Below are positions 1 through 5,920 of a stretch of DNA of 11,823 nt, piece by piece. The number at the start of each line of letters is the position of its first letter. The first letter of the stretch is position 1. The notes under the pieces were generated by a model. That model saw only the letters and a program-made list of their open reading frames with translations. It had not been told where the DNA came from and searched no databases. A program made the position numbers and the translations under genes. The stretch comes from DATHSN01 sp035464115 (GTDB taxonomy: Bacteria; Actinomycetota; Acidimicrobiia; Acidimicrobiales; SKKL01): positions 1 through 11,823 of the forward strand of contig DATHSN010000367.1 of assembly GCA_035464115.1 (NCBI GenBank), in the 5' to 3' direction.

Positions 1-621
1 ACCGGTCTCGTGCGGTTCGGCGTCCGCGAGCTCGACCCGGTCACCGGTCGGTTCACGAGCCGCGACCCGCTGCGCGTCGCCGGCGGCCAGACCAACCTCT
101 ACCTCTGCGCCGACGGCAACCCGTTCGACTGGCGCGACCCCACCGGCACCCAGGTGCAGGTGTGCTCCCGGCCGTTCATCGGCTCGGGCCCGCTGTCGAT
201 CGACCACGCGTACCTGAAGACCGACAAGCACACCAAGGGCATGGACCGCGATCCCAACGGGATGCTGCTCGAGACCAAGTGGAGGGACGAGCCCGACCCG
301 AACCACCCCGAGACCGAGTGCGACGAGATCGACAACGTCGACGAGGAGTGCGTCAACCAGCACCTCGAAGCCAACAACGCCCTCGGCAGCTGGGGTGCCG
401 ACTTCCAGTACGGGCCCACCCTCGACCCCAACACCTGCTGGGACGCGGTCTGGGACGTGCTCGACGCGTGCTCCGACGGCGACTGGGAGGTGAAGGACGA
501 CGGCGACGACGAGTCGGCCCACGGGCCGATCGCCGAGGCGGCCCGCGCCCTCGACCGCTTCCGCAAGTGGCAGCGGAAATCCCGCGAATCGGTCTGGGAC
601 ACCCTCACCGGCTGGCTGTGA
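1..621 (+). CDS. RHS-repeat protein, C-terminal fragment (5' end outside window)
   Basis: The reading frame is open from base 1, so this is the 3' end of a longer gene; 206 residues are visible. Residues about 1-50 match the conserved end of the RHS-repeat-associated core, including FGVRELDPVTGRFTSRDP followed by an N-P-x-D-W-R-D-P-T-G block. RHS/YD proteins form a large shell, and the core is normally followed by a variable domain that is often a toxin or effector. Here the variable part (about residues 51-206) is very acidic. It holds a D-H-A-Y-L segment (His69), then N-T-C-W-D-A with Cys146 and another Cys seven residues on. A His followed by a Cys could be a circularly permuted papain-like or other Cys-dependent hydrolase site, but this is inference. 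The extreme end is basic, then hydrophobic. No recognisable immunity gene follows. The RHS assignment is firm; the function of the tail is unknown. Confidence 0.85.
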   Translation, partial: TGLVRFGVRELDPVTGRFTSRDPLRVAGGQTNLYLCADGNPFDWRDPTGTQVQVCSRPFIGSGPLSIDHAYLKTDKHTKGMDRDPNGMLLETKWRDEPDPNHPETECDEIDNVDEECVNQHLEANNALGSWGADFQYGPTLDPNTCWDAVWDVLDACSDGDWEVKDDGDDESAHGPIAEAARALDRFRKWQRKSRESVWDTLTGWL

Positions 622-639
622 GCTCCCGGCCGCCTCGAC

Positions 640-653
640 CTACGGCGTAGTCT
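640..653 (+). promoter_or_regulatory. Candidate promoter with short palindrome upstream of the PilZ gene
   Basis: TAGTCT at 648-653 fits the actinobacterial -10 pattern TANNNT and would start transcription near 660, leaving a leader of about 20 bases before the ATG at 679. It overlaps an inverted repeat CTACG-g-CGTAG at 640-650, which could serve as a small operator. No -35 box was recognised. This is a pattern match only. Confidence 0.3.
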
Positions 654-665
654 CGATCTGCCACC

Positions 666-671
666 AGGAGG
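666..671 (+). promoter_or_regulatory. Strong ribosome binding site for the PilZ gene
   Basis: AGGAGG lies 7 bases before the ATG at 679. It is the best Shine-Dalgarno match in the window. It fixes the PilZ start and shows that this gene can be translated independently of the RHS gene that ends 57 bases earlier. Confidence 0.7.
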
Positions 672-678
672 AAACGAC

Positions 679-1074
679 ATGGGCGACGGCGACGCACGCA
701 TCGGTCAGCGGGTCGAGCCCCAGGGGCTCACCATGGAGCTGCTCGGGCCACCACCCCGGCGGCTCCTCTGGCGCATCGGTCGGCCGGTCACCCACGTCGT
801 CGACGTGCTCGACGTCTCGGTCACCGGCGCGCTGGTGCGGGGACGTCGCTGGGACGGCTTCGACGTGGGTGCGGTGCTGCACATGCGGCTCCACGGCCAC
901 ACCGGCACCGCCCGCATCCTGCGCATCGACGACGACGACCGCGCCGGCCACGTGCGCTACGGGCTCGAGATCGTCGGGGTCGATCCGAAGCTGTGGGACG
1001 AGTTCAGCACGATCGTCGGGGAGCAGCTGCACCCCGAGGGCGACCCCACCTGGCACGAGCGCCAGGACGAGTAG
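679..1074 (+). CDS. Single-domain PilZ-like protein, probable c-di-GMP receptor
   Basis: A 131-residue protein whose visible fold signature is a PilZ beta-barrel. It has the two c-di-GMP-contacting motifs of that family: R28-x3-R32 in the N-terminal loop and D45-x-S47-x-x-G50 in D-V-S-V-T-G, 13 residues later. The following strands (GALVRG, GAVLHMRLHG, GTARILRID, RYGLEIVGV) and a C-terminal helix fit a stand-alone PilZ domain with little else. Because both motifs are complete, c-di-GMP binding is plausible; proteins of this type act as small cytoplasmic adaptors that change a partner's activity. No partner is visible: the neighbours are an RHS tail and a toxin-antitoxin pair. The start is set by a strong AGGAGG. 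The family call is fairly secure; the ligand and role are inference. Confidence 0.75.
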   Translation: MGDGDARIGQRVEPQGLTMELLGPPPRRLLWRIGRPVTHVVDVLDVSVTGALVRGRRWDGFDVGAVLHMRLHGHTGTARILRIDDDDRAGHVRYGLEIVGVDPKLWDEFSTIVGEQLHPEGDPTWHERQDE

Positions 1075-1103
1075 CGGCTCGGGCCGACCCCGGCAGGGGC
1101 CAG

Positions 1104-1123
1104 TGCTGTACGCTGATGCTGTA
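1104..1123 (+). promoter_or_regulatory. Direct repeat and candidate leaderless promoter of vapB
   Basis: TGCTGTA occurs at 1104-1110 and again at 1117-1123, a 13-bp period, and the last base of the second copy is the A of the vapB ATG. TACGCT at 1109-1114 fits TANNNT and would place transcription initiation at about 1121-1123, on or next to the start codon. No ribosome binding site precedes the ATG. A leaderless mRNA with an operator for the VapB ribbon-helix-helix protein over the promoter is the simplest reading. This is inferred from the sequence alone. Confidence 0.45.
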
Positions 1124-1341
1124 TGTCGGCCACCCGGACCCAGGTCTACCTCTCCGAAGAGCAGCGTCGGCGGATCGACGCGGTCGCCGCCGCCGAGGGC
1201 GTCACCATGGCCGAGGTCATCCGGCGCGCACTCGACTCCTACCTCGCCTCCGACGCCGACGTCGGGTCGGCCCTGTCGAGCACCTTCGGCGCCGATCCCG
1301 ACGCAATCACTCCCTCGCGCGACGACTGGGACCGTGGCTGA
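1123..1341 (+). CDS. vapB: Ribbon-helix-helix antitoxin of a VapBC-type pair
   Basis: A 72-residue protein. Residues about 5-43 form a typical ribbon-helix-helix (CopG/MetJ-like) DNA-binding unit: a short beta strand (TQVYLS), helix 1 (EEQRRRIDAVAAAEG) and helix 2 starting V-T-M-A-E-V-I-R-R-A-L. The rest is an acidic flexible tail ending S-R-D-D-W-D-R-G, the part that in such antitoxins wraps the toxin. It overlaps the downstream PIN-domain gene by 8 bp, so the two are translationally coupled. In this family the dimer represses its own promoter, and the TGCTGTA direct repeats at its start are a candidate operator. The start has no Shine-Dalgarno sequence but fits leaderless translation. Confidence 0.85.
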   Translation: MSATRTQVYLSEEQRRRIDAVAAAEGVTMAEVIRRALDSYLASDADVGSALSSTFGADPDAITPSRDDWDRG

Positions 1342-1681
1342 CGTCCTGGTCGACACCGACGTCTTCATCGACCACCTCCGGGGGGCGGTCGAGCTGAGGC
1401 CGGGATCGCACCGGTTGCACTACTCCGTCATCACCCGCGCCGAGCTGTTCGCCGGCAGCTCGGCGACCGACGCCGTGGCTCGCCTGCTCGCACCGCTGCG
1501 GGAGATCCCGATCGATCGGGCCATCGCCGAACGGGCCGGGCGGGTGCGGCGCGAGACCGGACTGCGCCTCCCCGACGCGCTCATCGCCGCGTCGGCCCTC
1601 GAGCACCGGCTGCTCGTGGCGACGCGCAACCGCAAGGACTTCGAGCCCGTGCGGGGACTGCGCGTCCGACAGCTCAGCTGA
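1334..1681 (+). CDS. vapC: PIN-domain ribonuclease toxin, VapC family
   Basis: A 115-residue protein, a usual VapC length, starting at a GTG that overlaps the antitoxin end by 8 bp. It begins M-A-D-V-L-V-D-T-D-V-F-I-D, which contains the first PIN acidic residue (Asp7). Glu37 in R-A-E-L-F-A-G, Asp81 in L-P-D-A-L-I-A-A and the terminal T-R-N-R-K-D-F block (Asn99, Asp102) supply the rest of the metal-binding set. All acidic positions are kept, so it should be an active Mg2+-dependent endoribonuclease; VapC toxins cut tRNA or rRNA and are held inactive by VapB. The RNA target cannot be read from the sequence. Its 3' end overlaps the convergent HAD gene by 8 bp. Confidence 0.88.
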   Translation: MADVLVDTDVFIDHLRGAVELRPGSHRLHYSVITRAELFAGSSATDAVARLLAPLREIPIDRAIAERAGRVRRETGLRLPDALIAASALEHRLLVATRNRKDFEPVRGLRVRQLS

Positions 1682-2504
1682 CGGGCCCCAGGTGGTCGAG
1701 GACCTCGGCCCAGCCGCCGTCGGCGGGCGGCGCGATCACGTGGTCGGCCCGCTCGCGCGCCGCGGGGTGCGACACCTCGGGCACGAGGCGCACGGCCGCC
1801 CCGTCGAGCAGCTCGAGGTCGTTGGGGCCGTCGGCGAGGGCCAGCACGCGGGTGGGGTCGAGGCCCCGGTGGGCGCAGAACGCGAGCACTCCGTCCCACT
1901 TGGACTGGCCGCGGGGGGCGGCGGTGAACGAGGCGGTGCCCGGGTAGTCGATCGAGCGGTCGACGTGGGTCTCGGCCACGCCGTCGATGGCCGCCACCGC
2001 GGCCTCGGCGGCCGGGAACGGCACGCCGATCATGCTGAACCCGAGCACCGATTCCTCGGCCACCACCCGGGCGAGGTCGGCGGTGCGCACCGCCGTGCCG
2101 AACCCGGCGACGTGGCCGGGGTGGGTGGTGGGGGTGGCGCTGATGCAGGCGTCGAGATCGGGGTGGTCGAGGTAGACGACCGGGTCGCACCCGACCGACC
2201 GGCACGCCTCCAGCACCGCCACCGCCTGCTCGGTGGGGTACGGCGCCCGGTGGAAGCGGGTGCCGGTGGCCAGCTCGACCCCGAGCGCCCCGTTGAGCAC
2301 CACCGCCGCCGGGGCGAGACCGAACCGGTCGAGCGGGCCCCGGGTCGAGGTGAGCCGGCGACCGGTCGCGACGAGGAGCGGGATGCCGAGCTCGTCGAGT
2401 CGGGCCACCGCAGCCAGCGTGGCCTCGGGGACGTGGTCGTCGGTGAGCCAGAAGGTGCCGTCGAGGTCGGTGACGACGAGGCTCACGGCCACGGGCGCGG
2501 TCAT
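1674..2504 (-). CDS. Cof-type HAD-superfamily phosphatase
   Basis: A 276-residue cytoplasmic hydrolase with the HAD catalytic motifs in order. Motif I is D13-L-D15-G-T (Asp13 nucleophile, Asp15 acid/base), motif II is Thr47 in V-A-T-G-R-R, the motif III lysine is Lys202 in G-Q-S-K-W-D-G, and motif IV is A-D225-G-P-N228-D229. The large insert between motifs II and III (about residues 85-195) is the C2-type cap of the Cof/YbiV/SupH branch, whose members dephosphorylate sugar phosphates and similar small metabolites. Motif IV begins A-D rather than the common G-D, which should not remove activity. The ATG at 2504 is chosen because the HAD fold begins right after it, although its ribosome binding site is weak. 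The gene lies 47 bp downstream of the SGNH membrane protein gene on the same strand, so cotranscription is likely. The natural substrate is unknown. Confidence 0.88.
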   Translation of the reverse strand: MTAPVAVSLVVTDLDGTFWLTDDHVPEATLAAVARLDELGIPLLVATGRRLTSTRGPLDRFGLAPAAVVLNGALGVELATGTRFHRAPYPTEQAVAVLEACRSVGCDPVVYLDHPDLDACISATPTTHPGHVAGFGTAVRTADLARVVAEESVLGFSMIGVPFPAAEAAVAAIDGVAETHVDRSIDYPGTASFTAAPRGQSKWDGVLAFCAHRGLDPTRVLALADGPNDLELLDGAAVRLVPEVSHPAARERADHVIAPPADGGWAEVLDHLGPVS

Positions 2505-2551
2505 CGCCGGAGTCTCACGTCCCGGCGCCGGCGGGAGCAAGGCCGACGGCG

Positions 2552-4411
2552 TCAGGGAGCTGGCTCGACGAGCCACCGCCGCCAGGTGACCGCCACCCCG
2601 AGCGCCACCGCCCACGCGCCGCCCACCACCGCCACCACGAGCACACCCACCCGCAGGAGGAACCGCGCCGTCTCCCGCACCGCCCAATCGGACGCGCACC
2701 GGGCCAGGTCGTCGGCGCCCACGCACGGCGCCCCCGCGGTCGCCCCGGCGTCGATGTCGGCGGCAGCCGCCACCGGATCGGGACGCAGATCGGGATCGGA
2801 CTCCCACCAGGCCACGAGCGCGTCGTGCATGGCCTCGTGGCCCCGGGCGTTGGGATGCAGGCTGTTGTGCCACCACGCCAACGGGTTGGCCGACTGCTCG
2901 AGCGTGCCGACGACGGTGTTGGCGGCCAGGAAGTTCACCCCCACCGCGGCGGGCTCGCCGTCGCAGATCCGCAGCTCGGTGTCGGCCAGCGCGGTGGGCA
3001 TGGTGTCGACCACCGCGAACCCGGCGGTGGCCGCCGAGGCGGCGATGGTGTCGTTGAGCGCCACGGTGAAGTCGTGCAGGAAGCGGTGCTCGGCGTCGCC
3101 GAGCGTCGAGCCCGGGCACGACGCCGGGGCCAGCGGCACCGGGTAGGGCACCACTGCGATCGCGACGTCGCCCAGGATCTCCCGGGCCCGTCGGTAGGCC
3201 CGGTCGAGCTCGGCGCCGACCGCGGCCAGGTGGTCGAGGTACGCGGCCTCGAGCCGGGAGCAGTCGGCGGGCGCCAGGCAGGCCCGCCCGATGGCGCCGA
3301 ACCCGGCGTCGTTGCCGCCGGCGCTCACCAGCACCAGCGCCACGTCGAGGTCGTCGTCGGCGACCCAGCCGGCGAGCCCGGTGGCCTGGTCCTCGAGCAC
3401 GTCGCTGGCGACCGCCCCCGAGCAGGCGAGGAACGCCACCCGGTCGGGTGCGCCCGCGGCGCGGAGCCGGGCGAAGAGCACGGGGTAGGCGGTGGGGGCC
3501 CGACGGCACTCGTCGACCCCGGCCCGGTTCGTGCCGGCGAAGAACACCTCGGCGCCCTCGCCCGACATGTAGGAGTCGCCGATCGCCGCCACCACCCGGT
3601 CACCCGGCGCGGGCTGCACGACGGCTGGCTCGGGGGCCGAGCGCTGGGTGAGGGTGAGCACGAGGGCGGCGCCGACCACGACCACCACGACGTCGAGGGT
3701 CGACCGGGTGACCACCCCGGCGCCGACCGCCAACGCCACCACGGCGAGGGCGGCGACCACCACCGCGCCCACCCCGGCGAGCCACACGATCACCAGCGCG
3801 CCGATGAGCACGACGGCGCCCACCACCGCCACCGCCGGTGCCAACCGGGGCTCACGGCCCTCGAGCTCGCGGGTGGCCAGCTCGCTGACCAGGCTGAGCC
3901 CGAGCGGCACACCGACCACGGCGGCGACGGCCCCGGGGACGACGAGCCACACCGCACCGAGCGCAGCACCGACCACGCACACCACCGCGACGCCCACCGC
4001 GGCCCCGAGCACGAGCAGCCAGGTCTGCTCCGGCGGGTCGGGGGCGGCCCGCAGCCGGTCGAGGCCGAGGCCGACGCCCACGTAGACGAGGGCGAGGCCG
4101 AAGAACCCGAGGCCGTCGACGTCGGGCCCCAGCCACCAGACCAGCACCAGGGCCACGCCGCTGCCGCCGACGATGGCCACGAACCGCCACCGCTCCCAGC
4201 CGGTGCCGTCGTGGGCGAGCGCCTCGCGACGGGCGGCGCGGTGCAGCCGCACCGCGAACGTCCCGACCAGGAAGGCGGCGATGACCCCGAGCAGGAGGGG
4301 CCCGCGGCGCACGGCCAGGAAGAGCCCGGCGACCGCCAGGAAGGCGACGAGCGCGACGACCACCCGCGCCGTCGGGCGGTCCACCACGCTCGGCCTGGTC
4401 GCTGTGGTCAT
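2552..4411 (-). CDS. Polytopic membrane protein with extracytoplasmic SGNH esterase/lipase domain
   Basis: A 619-residue protein in three parts. Residues about 16-256 hold roughly nine hydrophobic segments (near 16-34, 37-54, 77-95, 99-117, 131-151, 152-172, 192-212, 213-234 and 238-256). Residues about 270-540 are an SGNH hydrolase: block I G278-D-S280 (nucleophile Ser280), block II Gly332 in A-C-S-G, block III G365-G-N367-D, and block V N516-S-L-H519-P-N. The usual DxxH Asp is Asn516, so a Ser-His dyad as in Streptomyces SEST-type esterases is likely. Six Cys in the domain (302, 330, 378, 384, 432, 483) and a C563/C572 pair suggest disulfides and an external location, which fits nine segments with the N-terminus inside. 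A last hydrophobic segment spans about 582-608. It is probably an esterase or lipase acting on envelope lipids or glycans; the substrate is unknown. A GGGGGAG sequence lies 3 bases before the ATG. Confidence 0.85.
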   Translation of the reverse strand: MTTATRPSVVDRPTARVVVALVAFLAVAGLFLAVRRGPLLLGVIAAFLVGTFAVRLHRAARREALAHDGTGWERWRFVAIVGGSGVALVLVWWLGPDVDGLGFFGLALVYVGVGLGLDRLRAAPDPPEQTWLLVLGAAVGVAVVCVVGAALGAVWLVVPGAVAAVVGVPLGLSLVSELATRELEGREPRLAPAVAVVGAVVLIGALVIVWLAGVGAVVVAALAVVALAVGAGVVTRSTLDVVVVVVGAALVLTLTQRSAPEPAVVQPAPGDRVVAAIGDSYMSGEGAEVFFAGTNRAGVDECRRAPTAYPVLFARLRAAGAPDRVAFLACSGAVASDVLEDQATGLAGWVADDDLDVALVLVSAGGNDAGFGAIGRACLAPADCSRLEAAYLDHLAAVGAELDRAYRRAREILGDVAIAVVPYPVPLAPASCPGSTLGDAEHRFLHDFTVALNDTIAASAATAGFAVVDTMPTALADTELRICDGEPAAVGVNFLAANTVVGTLEQSANPLAWWHNSLHPNARGHEAMHDALVAWWESDPDLRPDPVAAAADIDAGATAGAPCVGADDLARCASDWAVRETARFLLRVGVLVVAVVGGAWAVALGVAVTWRRWLVEPAP

Positions 4412-4440
4412 GGGCTCCCCCGAGCCGGCGGCGTCGCCTC

Positions 4441-4446
4441 ACCGTA
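4441..4446 (-). promoter_or_regulatory. Candidate -10 box of the SGNH membrane protein gene
   Basis: On the minus strand this reads TACGGT, which fits TANNNT. It would start transcription near 4434, about 23 bases before the ATG at 4411. No -35 box was recognised, but the 18-bp tandem repeat begins only 8 bp upstream on this strand, where an activator could bind. Weak evidence. Confidence 0.3.
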
Positions 4447-4454
4447 GGTCCGGG

Positions 4455-4490
4455 CCGTTGCACCCTGCCGGACCGTTGCACCCTGCCGGA
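4455..4490. repeat. Perfect 18-bp tandem duplication between divergent genes
   Basis: The unit CCGTTGCACCCTGCCGGA is present twice without a gap (4455-4472 and 4473-4490). The bases just before the first copy (CCGGG) nearly repeat the CCGGA that joins the two copies, so the similarity extends about 5 bp further left with one mismatch. It sits in the 121-bp gap between the minus-strand SGNH gene and the plus-strand carboxymuconolactone decarboxylase-like gene. It may be a duplicated operator or a simple slippage duplication. Confidence 0.9.
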
Positions 4491-4492
4491 CC

Positions 4493-4510
4493 CTCTGCGA
4501 GCCTGCGACC
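4493..4510 (+). promoter_or_regulatory. 18-bp upstream motif, copy 1 (shared with 8750-8767)
   Basis: CTCTGCGAGCCTGCGACC begins 40 bases before the ATG at 4533. The same 18 bases, with one A-to-G change, begin 43 bases before the ATG of the acyl-CoA synthetase gene. The motif contains CTGCGA twice with an 8-bp period. It lies where a promoter core, transcription start or operator is expected, and both genes look catabolic, so a shared regulator is possible. No known binding site was recognised. Confidence 0.45.
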
Positions 4511-4532
4511 ACCGACCCGCACCGGAGGACCG

Positions 4533-5069
4533 ATGACCGACGCACCTCGCCTGGCCCCCACCACCGCCGCCGAGCGCGACGCCGAGACCGAGGCGCTGGT
4601 GGCCTCCGTGGGCGGGCTCAACATCTTCACCACCCTCGCCCACCACCCGAAGCTGCTGAAGCGCTGGCTGGTGTTCGGGAACCACGTGCTCGCCAAGTCG
4701 ACCCTGCCGGCGCGCGAGCGCGAGCTGGTGATCCTGCGCACCGGGTGGCGGTGCGGCAGCGAGTACGAGTTCGGCCAGCACACGATCATCGGTCGGCGCG
4801 AGGGGCTCACCGACGACGAGATCGCCCGCCTGGCCACCGACGGGCTCGACGGCTGGTCGTCCACCGACGCCGCGCTGGGGCGGGCCGCCGACGAGCTCGT
4901 CGGCGACCACGTCGTCTCCGACGCCACGTGGGCCGAGCTCACCGCCACGTGGAGCACCGAGCAGGTGATGGACCTGGTCTTCACCGTGGGGCAGTACACG
5001 CTGGTGTCGATGGCGCTGCGCACCTTCGGCGTGCAGCGCGACGAGGGCGTCCCCGGGTTCCCGACATGA
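4533..5069 (+). CDS. Carboxymuconolactone decarboxylase-family protein (AhpD-like fold, no CxxC)
   Basis: A 178-residue all-helical protein of the carboxymuconolactone decarboxylase (CMD) family. The family signature is at residues about 58-98: L-P-A-R-E-R-E-L-V-I-L-R, then C74-G-S-E-Y78-E79-F-G-Q-H83, then G-R-R-E-G-L-T-D-D-E-I. AhpD-type peroxidase partners need a redox CxxC; here Cys74 has no partner, so thiol-disulfide peroxidase chemistry is unlikely. A decarboxylase, hydrolase or other acid-base role through Glu79/His83 is more plausible, but the reaction is unknown. GGAGG lies 4 bases before the ATG. The gene ends in an ATGA overlap with the SDR gene, so the two are translationally coupled and probably serve one pathway. 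Such CMD-like genes are common beside SDR and acyl-CoA genes in actinobacteria. Confidence 0.85.
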   Translation: MTDAPRLAPTTAAERDAETEALVASVGGLNIFTTLAHHPKLLKRWLVFGNHVLAKSTLPARERELVILRTGWRCGSEYEFGQHTIIGRREGLTDDEIARLATDGLDGWSSTDAALGRAADELVGDHVVSDATWAELTATWSTEQVMDLVFTVGQYTLVSMALRTFGVQRDEGVPGFPT

Positions 5070-5866
5070 CCCGGTTGGCGGGCGCGGTCGCCGTCGTCGT
5101 CGGCGCGGGCCAGACCCCCGGCACCACGATCGGCAACGGCCGGGCCACCGCGCTGCTGCTCGCCCGGGAGGGGGCGAGGGTGCTGGCGGTCGACCGCGAC
5201 CTGGCCTCGGCCGAGGCGACCTGCGCGCTCATCGCCGACGAGGGGGGCGAGGCGGCGCCACTGCAGGCCGACGTCACCAGCGAGGACGACTGCCGGGCCA
5301 TCCCGGCCGCGGCGCTCGAGCGCTGGGGGCGCCTCGACGTGCTGGTGAACAACGTGGGCATCGGCACCGGCGACGGGCCCGCCACCCATGTCGAGGAGGA
5401 CGCCTGGGAGCGGATCCTCGACGTGAACCTCTCGGGCACCTGGCGGACCTGCAAGCACGTGCTCCCCGTGATGCGAGCGCAGGGCTCCGGGGCCATCGTG
5501 AACGTCTCGTCGATCGCCGCGGTGTGCGCGTCCGGCGACATCGCCGCCTACATGGCCTCCAAGGCGGGCGTGAACGCGCTCACCCACGGGCTGGTGCTGC
5601 GCGCCGCCCGCCACGGCATCCGCGTGAACGCGGTGATGCCCGGGCTGATCGACACGCCGATGGCCATCGAGGGCATCGCCGCGGCGCGCGGCATCGACCG
5701 CGACGAGCTGCGGGCCGAGCGGGCGGCCCGGGTGCCGCTCGGGGGCCGCATGGGCACGGCGTGGGACGTCGCCCACGCCGTGGTGTTCCTCGCCTCCCCC
5801 GAGGCGGGCTTCATCACCGGCGCGATCCTCCCGGTCGACGGGGGCCAGAGCAGCCGGGTCGGATGA
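5066..5866 (+). CDS. Short-chain dehydrogenase/reductase (classical SDR)
   Basis: A 266-residue NAD(P)-dependent oxidoreductase. The N-terminal Rossmann glycine motif is G13-A-G-Q-T-P-G-T-T-I-G-N-G25, a longer version of the normal TGxxxGxG. Asp43 (V-D-R-D) ends strand beta 2 and favours NAD(H) over NADP(H). D69-V gives the adenine pocket and N95-N-V-G the structural motif. The catalytic tetrad is Asn121, Ser149, Tyr162 and Lys166 (Y-M-A-S-K). The C-terminus has the usual P-x-D-G-G-Q near residue 256. It most likely oxidises or reduces a hydroxyl/ketone pair on a small substrate or acyl-CoA. It is coupled to the upstream CMD-like gene by a 4-bp overlap. Family and cofactor class are secure; the substrate is not. 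Confidence 0.9.
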   Translation: MTRLAGAVAVVVGAGQTPGTTIGNGRATALLLAREGARVLAVDRDLASAEATCALIADEGGEAAPLQADVTSEDDCRAIPAAALERWGRLDVLVNNVGIGTGDGPATHVEEDAWERILDVNLSGTWRTCKHVLPVMRAQGSGAIVNVSSIAAVCASGDIAAYMASKAGVNALTHGLVLRAARHGIRVNAVMPGLIDTPMAIEGIAAARGIDRDELRAERAARVPLGGRMGTAWDVAHAVVFLASPEAGFITGAILPVDGGQSSRVG

Positions 5867-5882
5867 CCCCACGGGCCGGCCG

Positions 5883-5888
5883 TATCCT
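5883..5888 (+). promoter_or_regulatory. Candidate -10 box upstream of the LLM oxidoreductase gene
   Basis: TATCCT fits TANNNT and is one of the few AT-leaning spots in this area. It would start transcription near 5895, about 25 bases before the GTG at 5921. A single CTGCGA (5887-5892), the core of the motif at 4493 and 8750, overlaps it. If real, it gives the LLM gene its own promoter besides read-through from the SDR gene. Confidence 0.35.
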
Positions 5889-5920
5889 GCGATGGCACAC
5901 GCCGACGAGGGGGACATGAC

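Noticed and set aside
1674..1681. The 8-bp vapC/HAD and 21-bp LLM/DUF2207 tail-to-tail overlaps as antisense regulatory elements.
   Set aside because: Short convergent overlaps are common in compact high-GC genomes and no terminator or RNA structure supports a special role.
2520..2534. CCGGCGCCGG palindrome between the SGNH and HAD genes as a terminator.
   Set aside because: It has no loop and no following T tract, and such GC palindromes are expected by chance at this base composition.
2505..3509. A long minus-strand open frame continuing upstream of the HAD phosphatase start, which would give a 611-residue protein.
   Set aside because: The extension is Arg/Gly/Pro-rich low-complexity translation running through the SGNH gene in another frame. 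The HAD fold begins just after the ATG at 2504.
2825..4447. A 540-codon plus-strand open frame opposite the SGNH gene.
   Set aside because: Its translation is His/Gly/Asp/Arg-rich with no recognisable domain, a typical antisense shadow in high-GC DNA. The minus strand has clear SGNH motifs and membrane segments.
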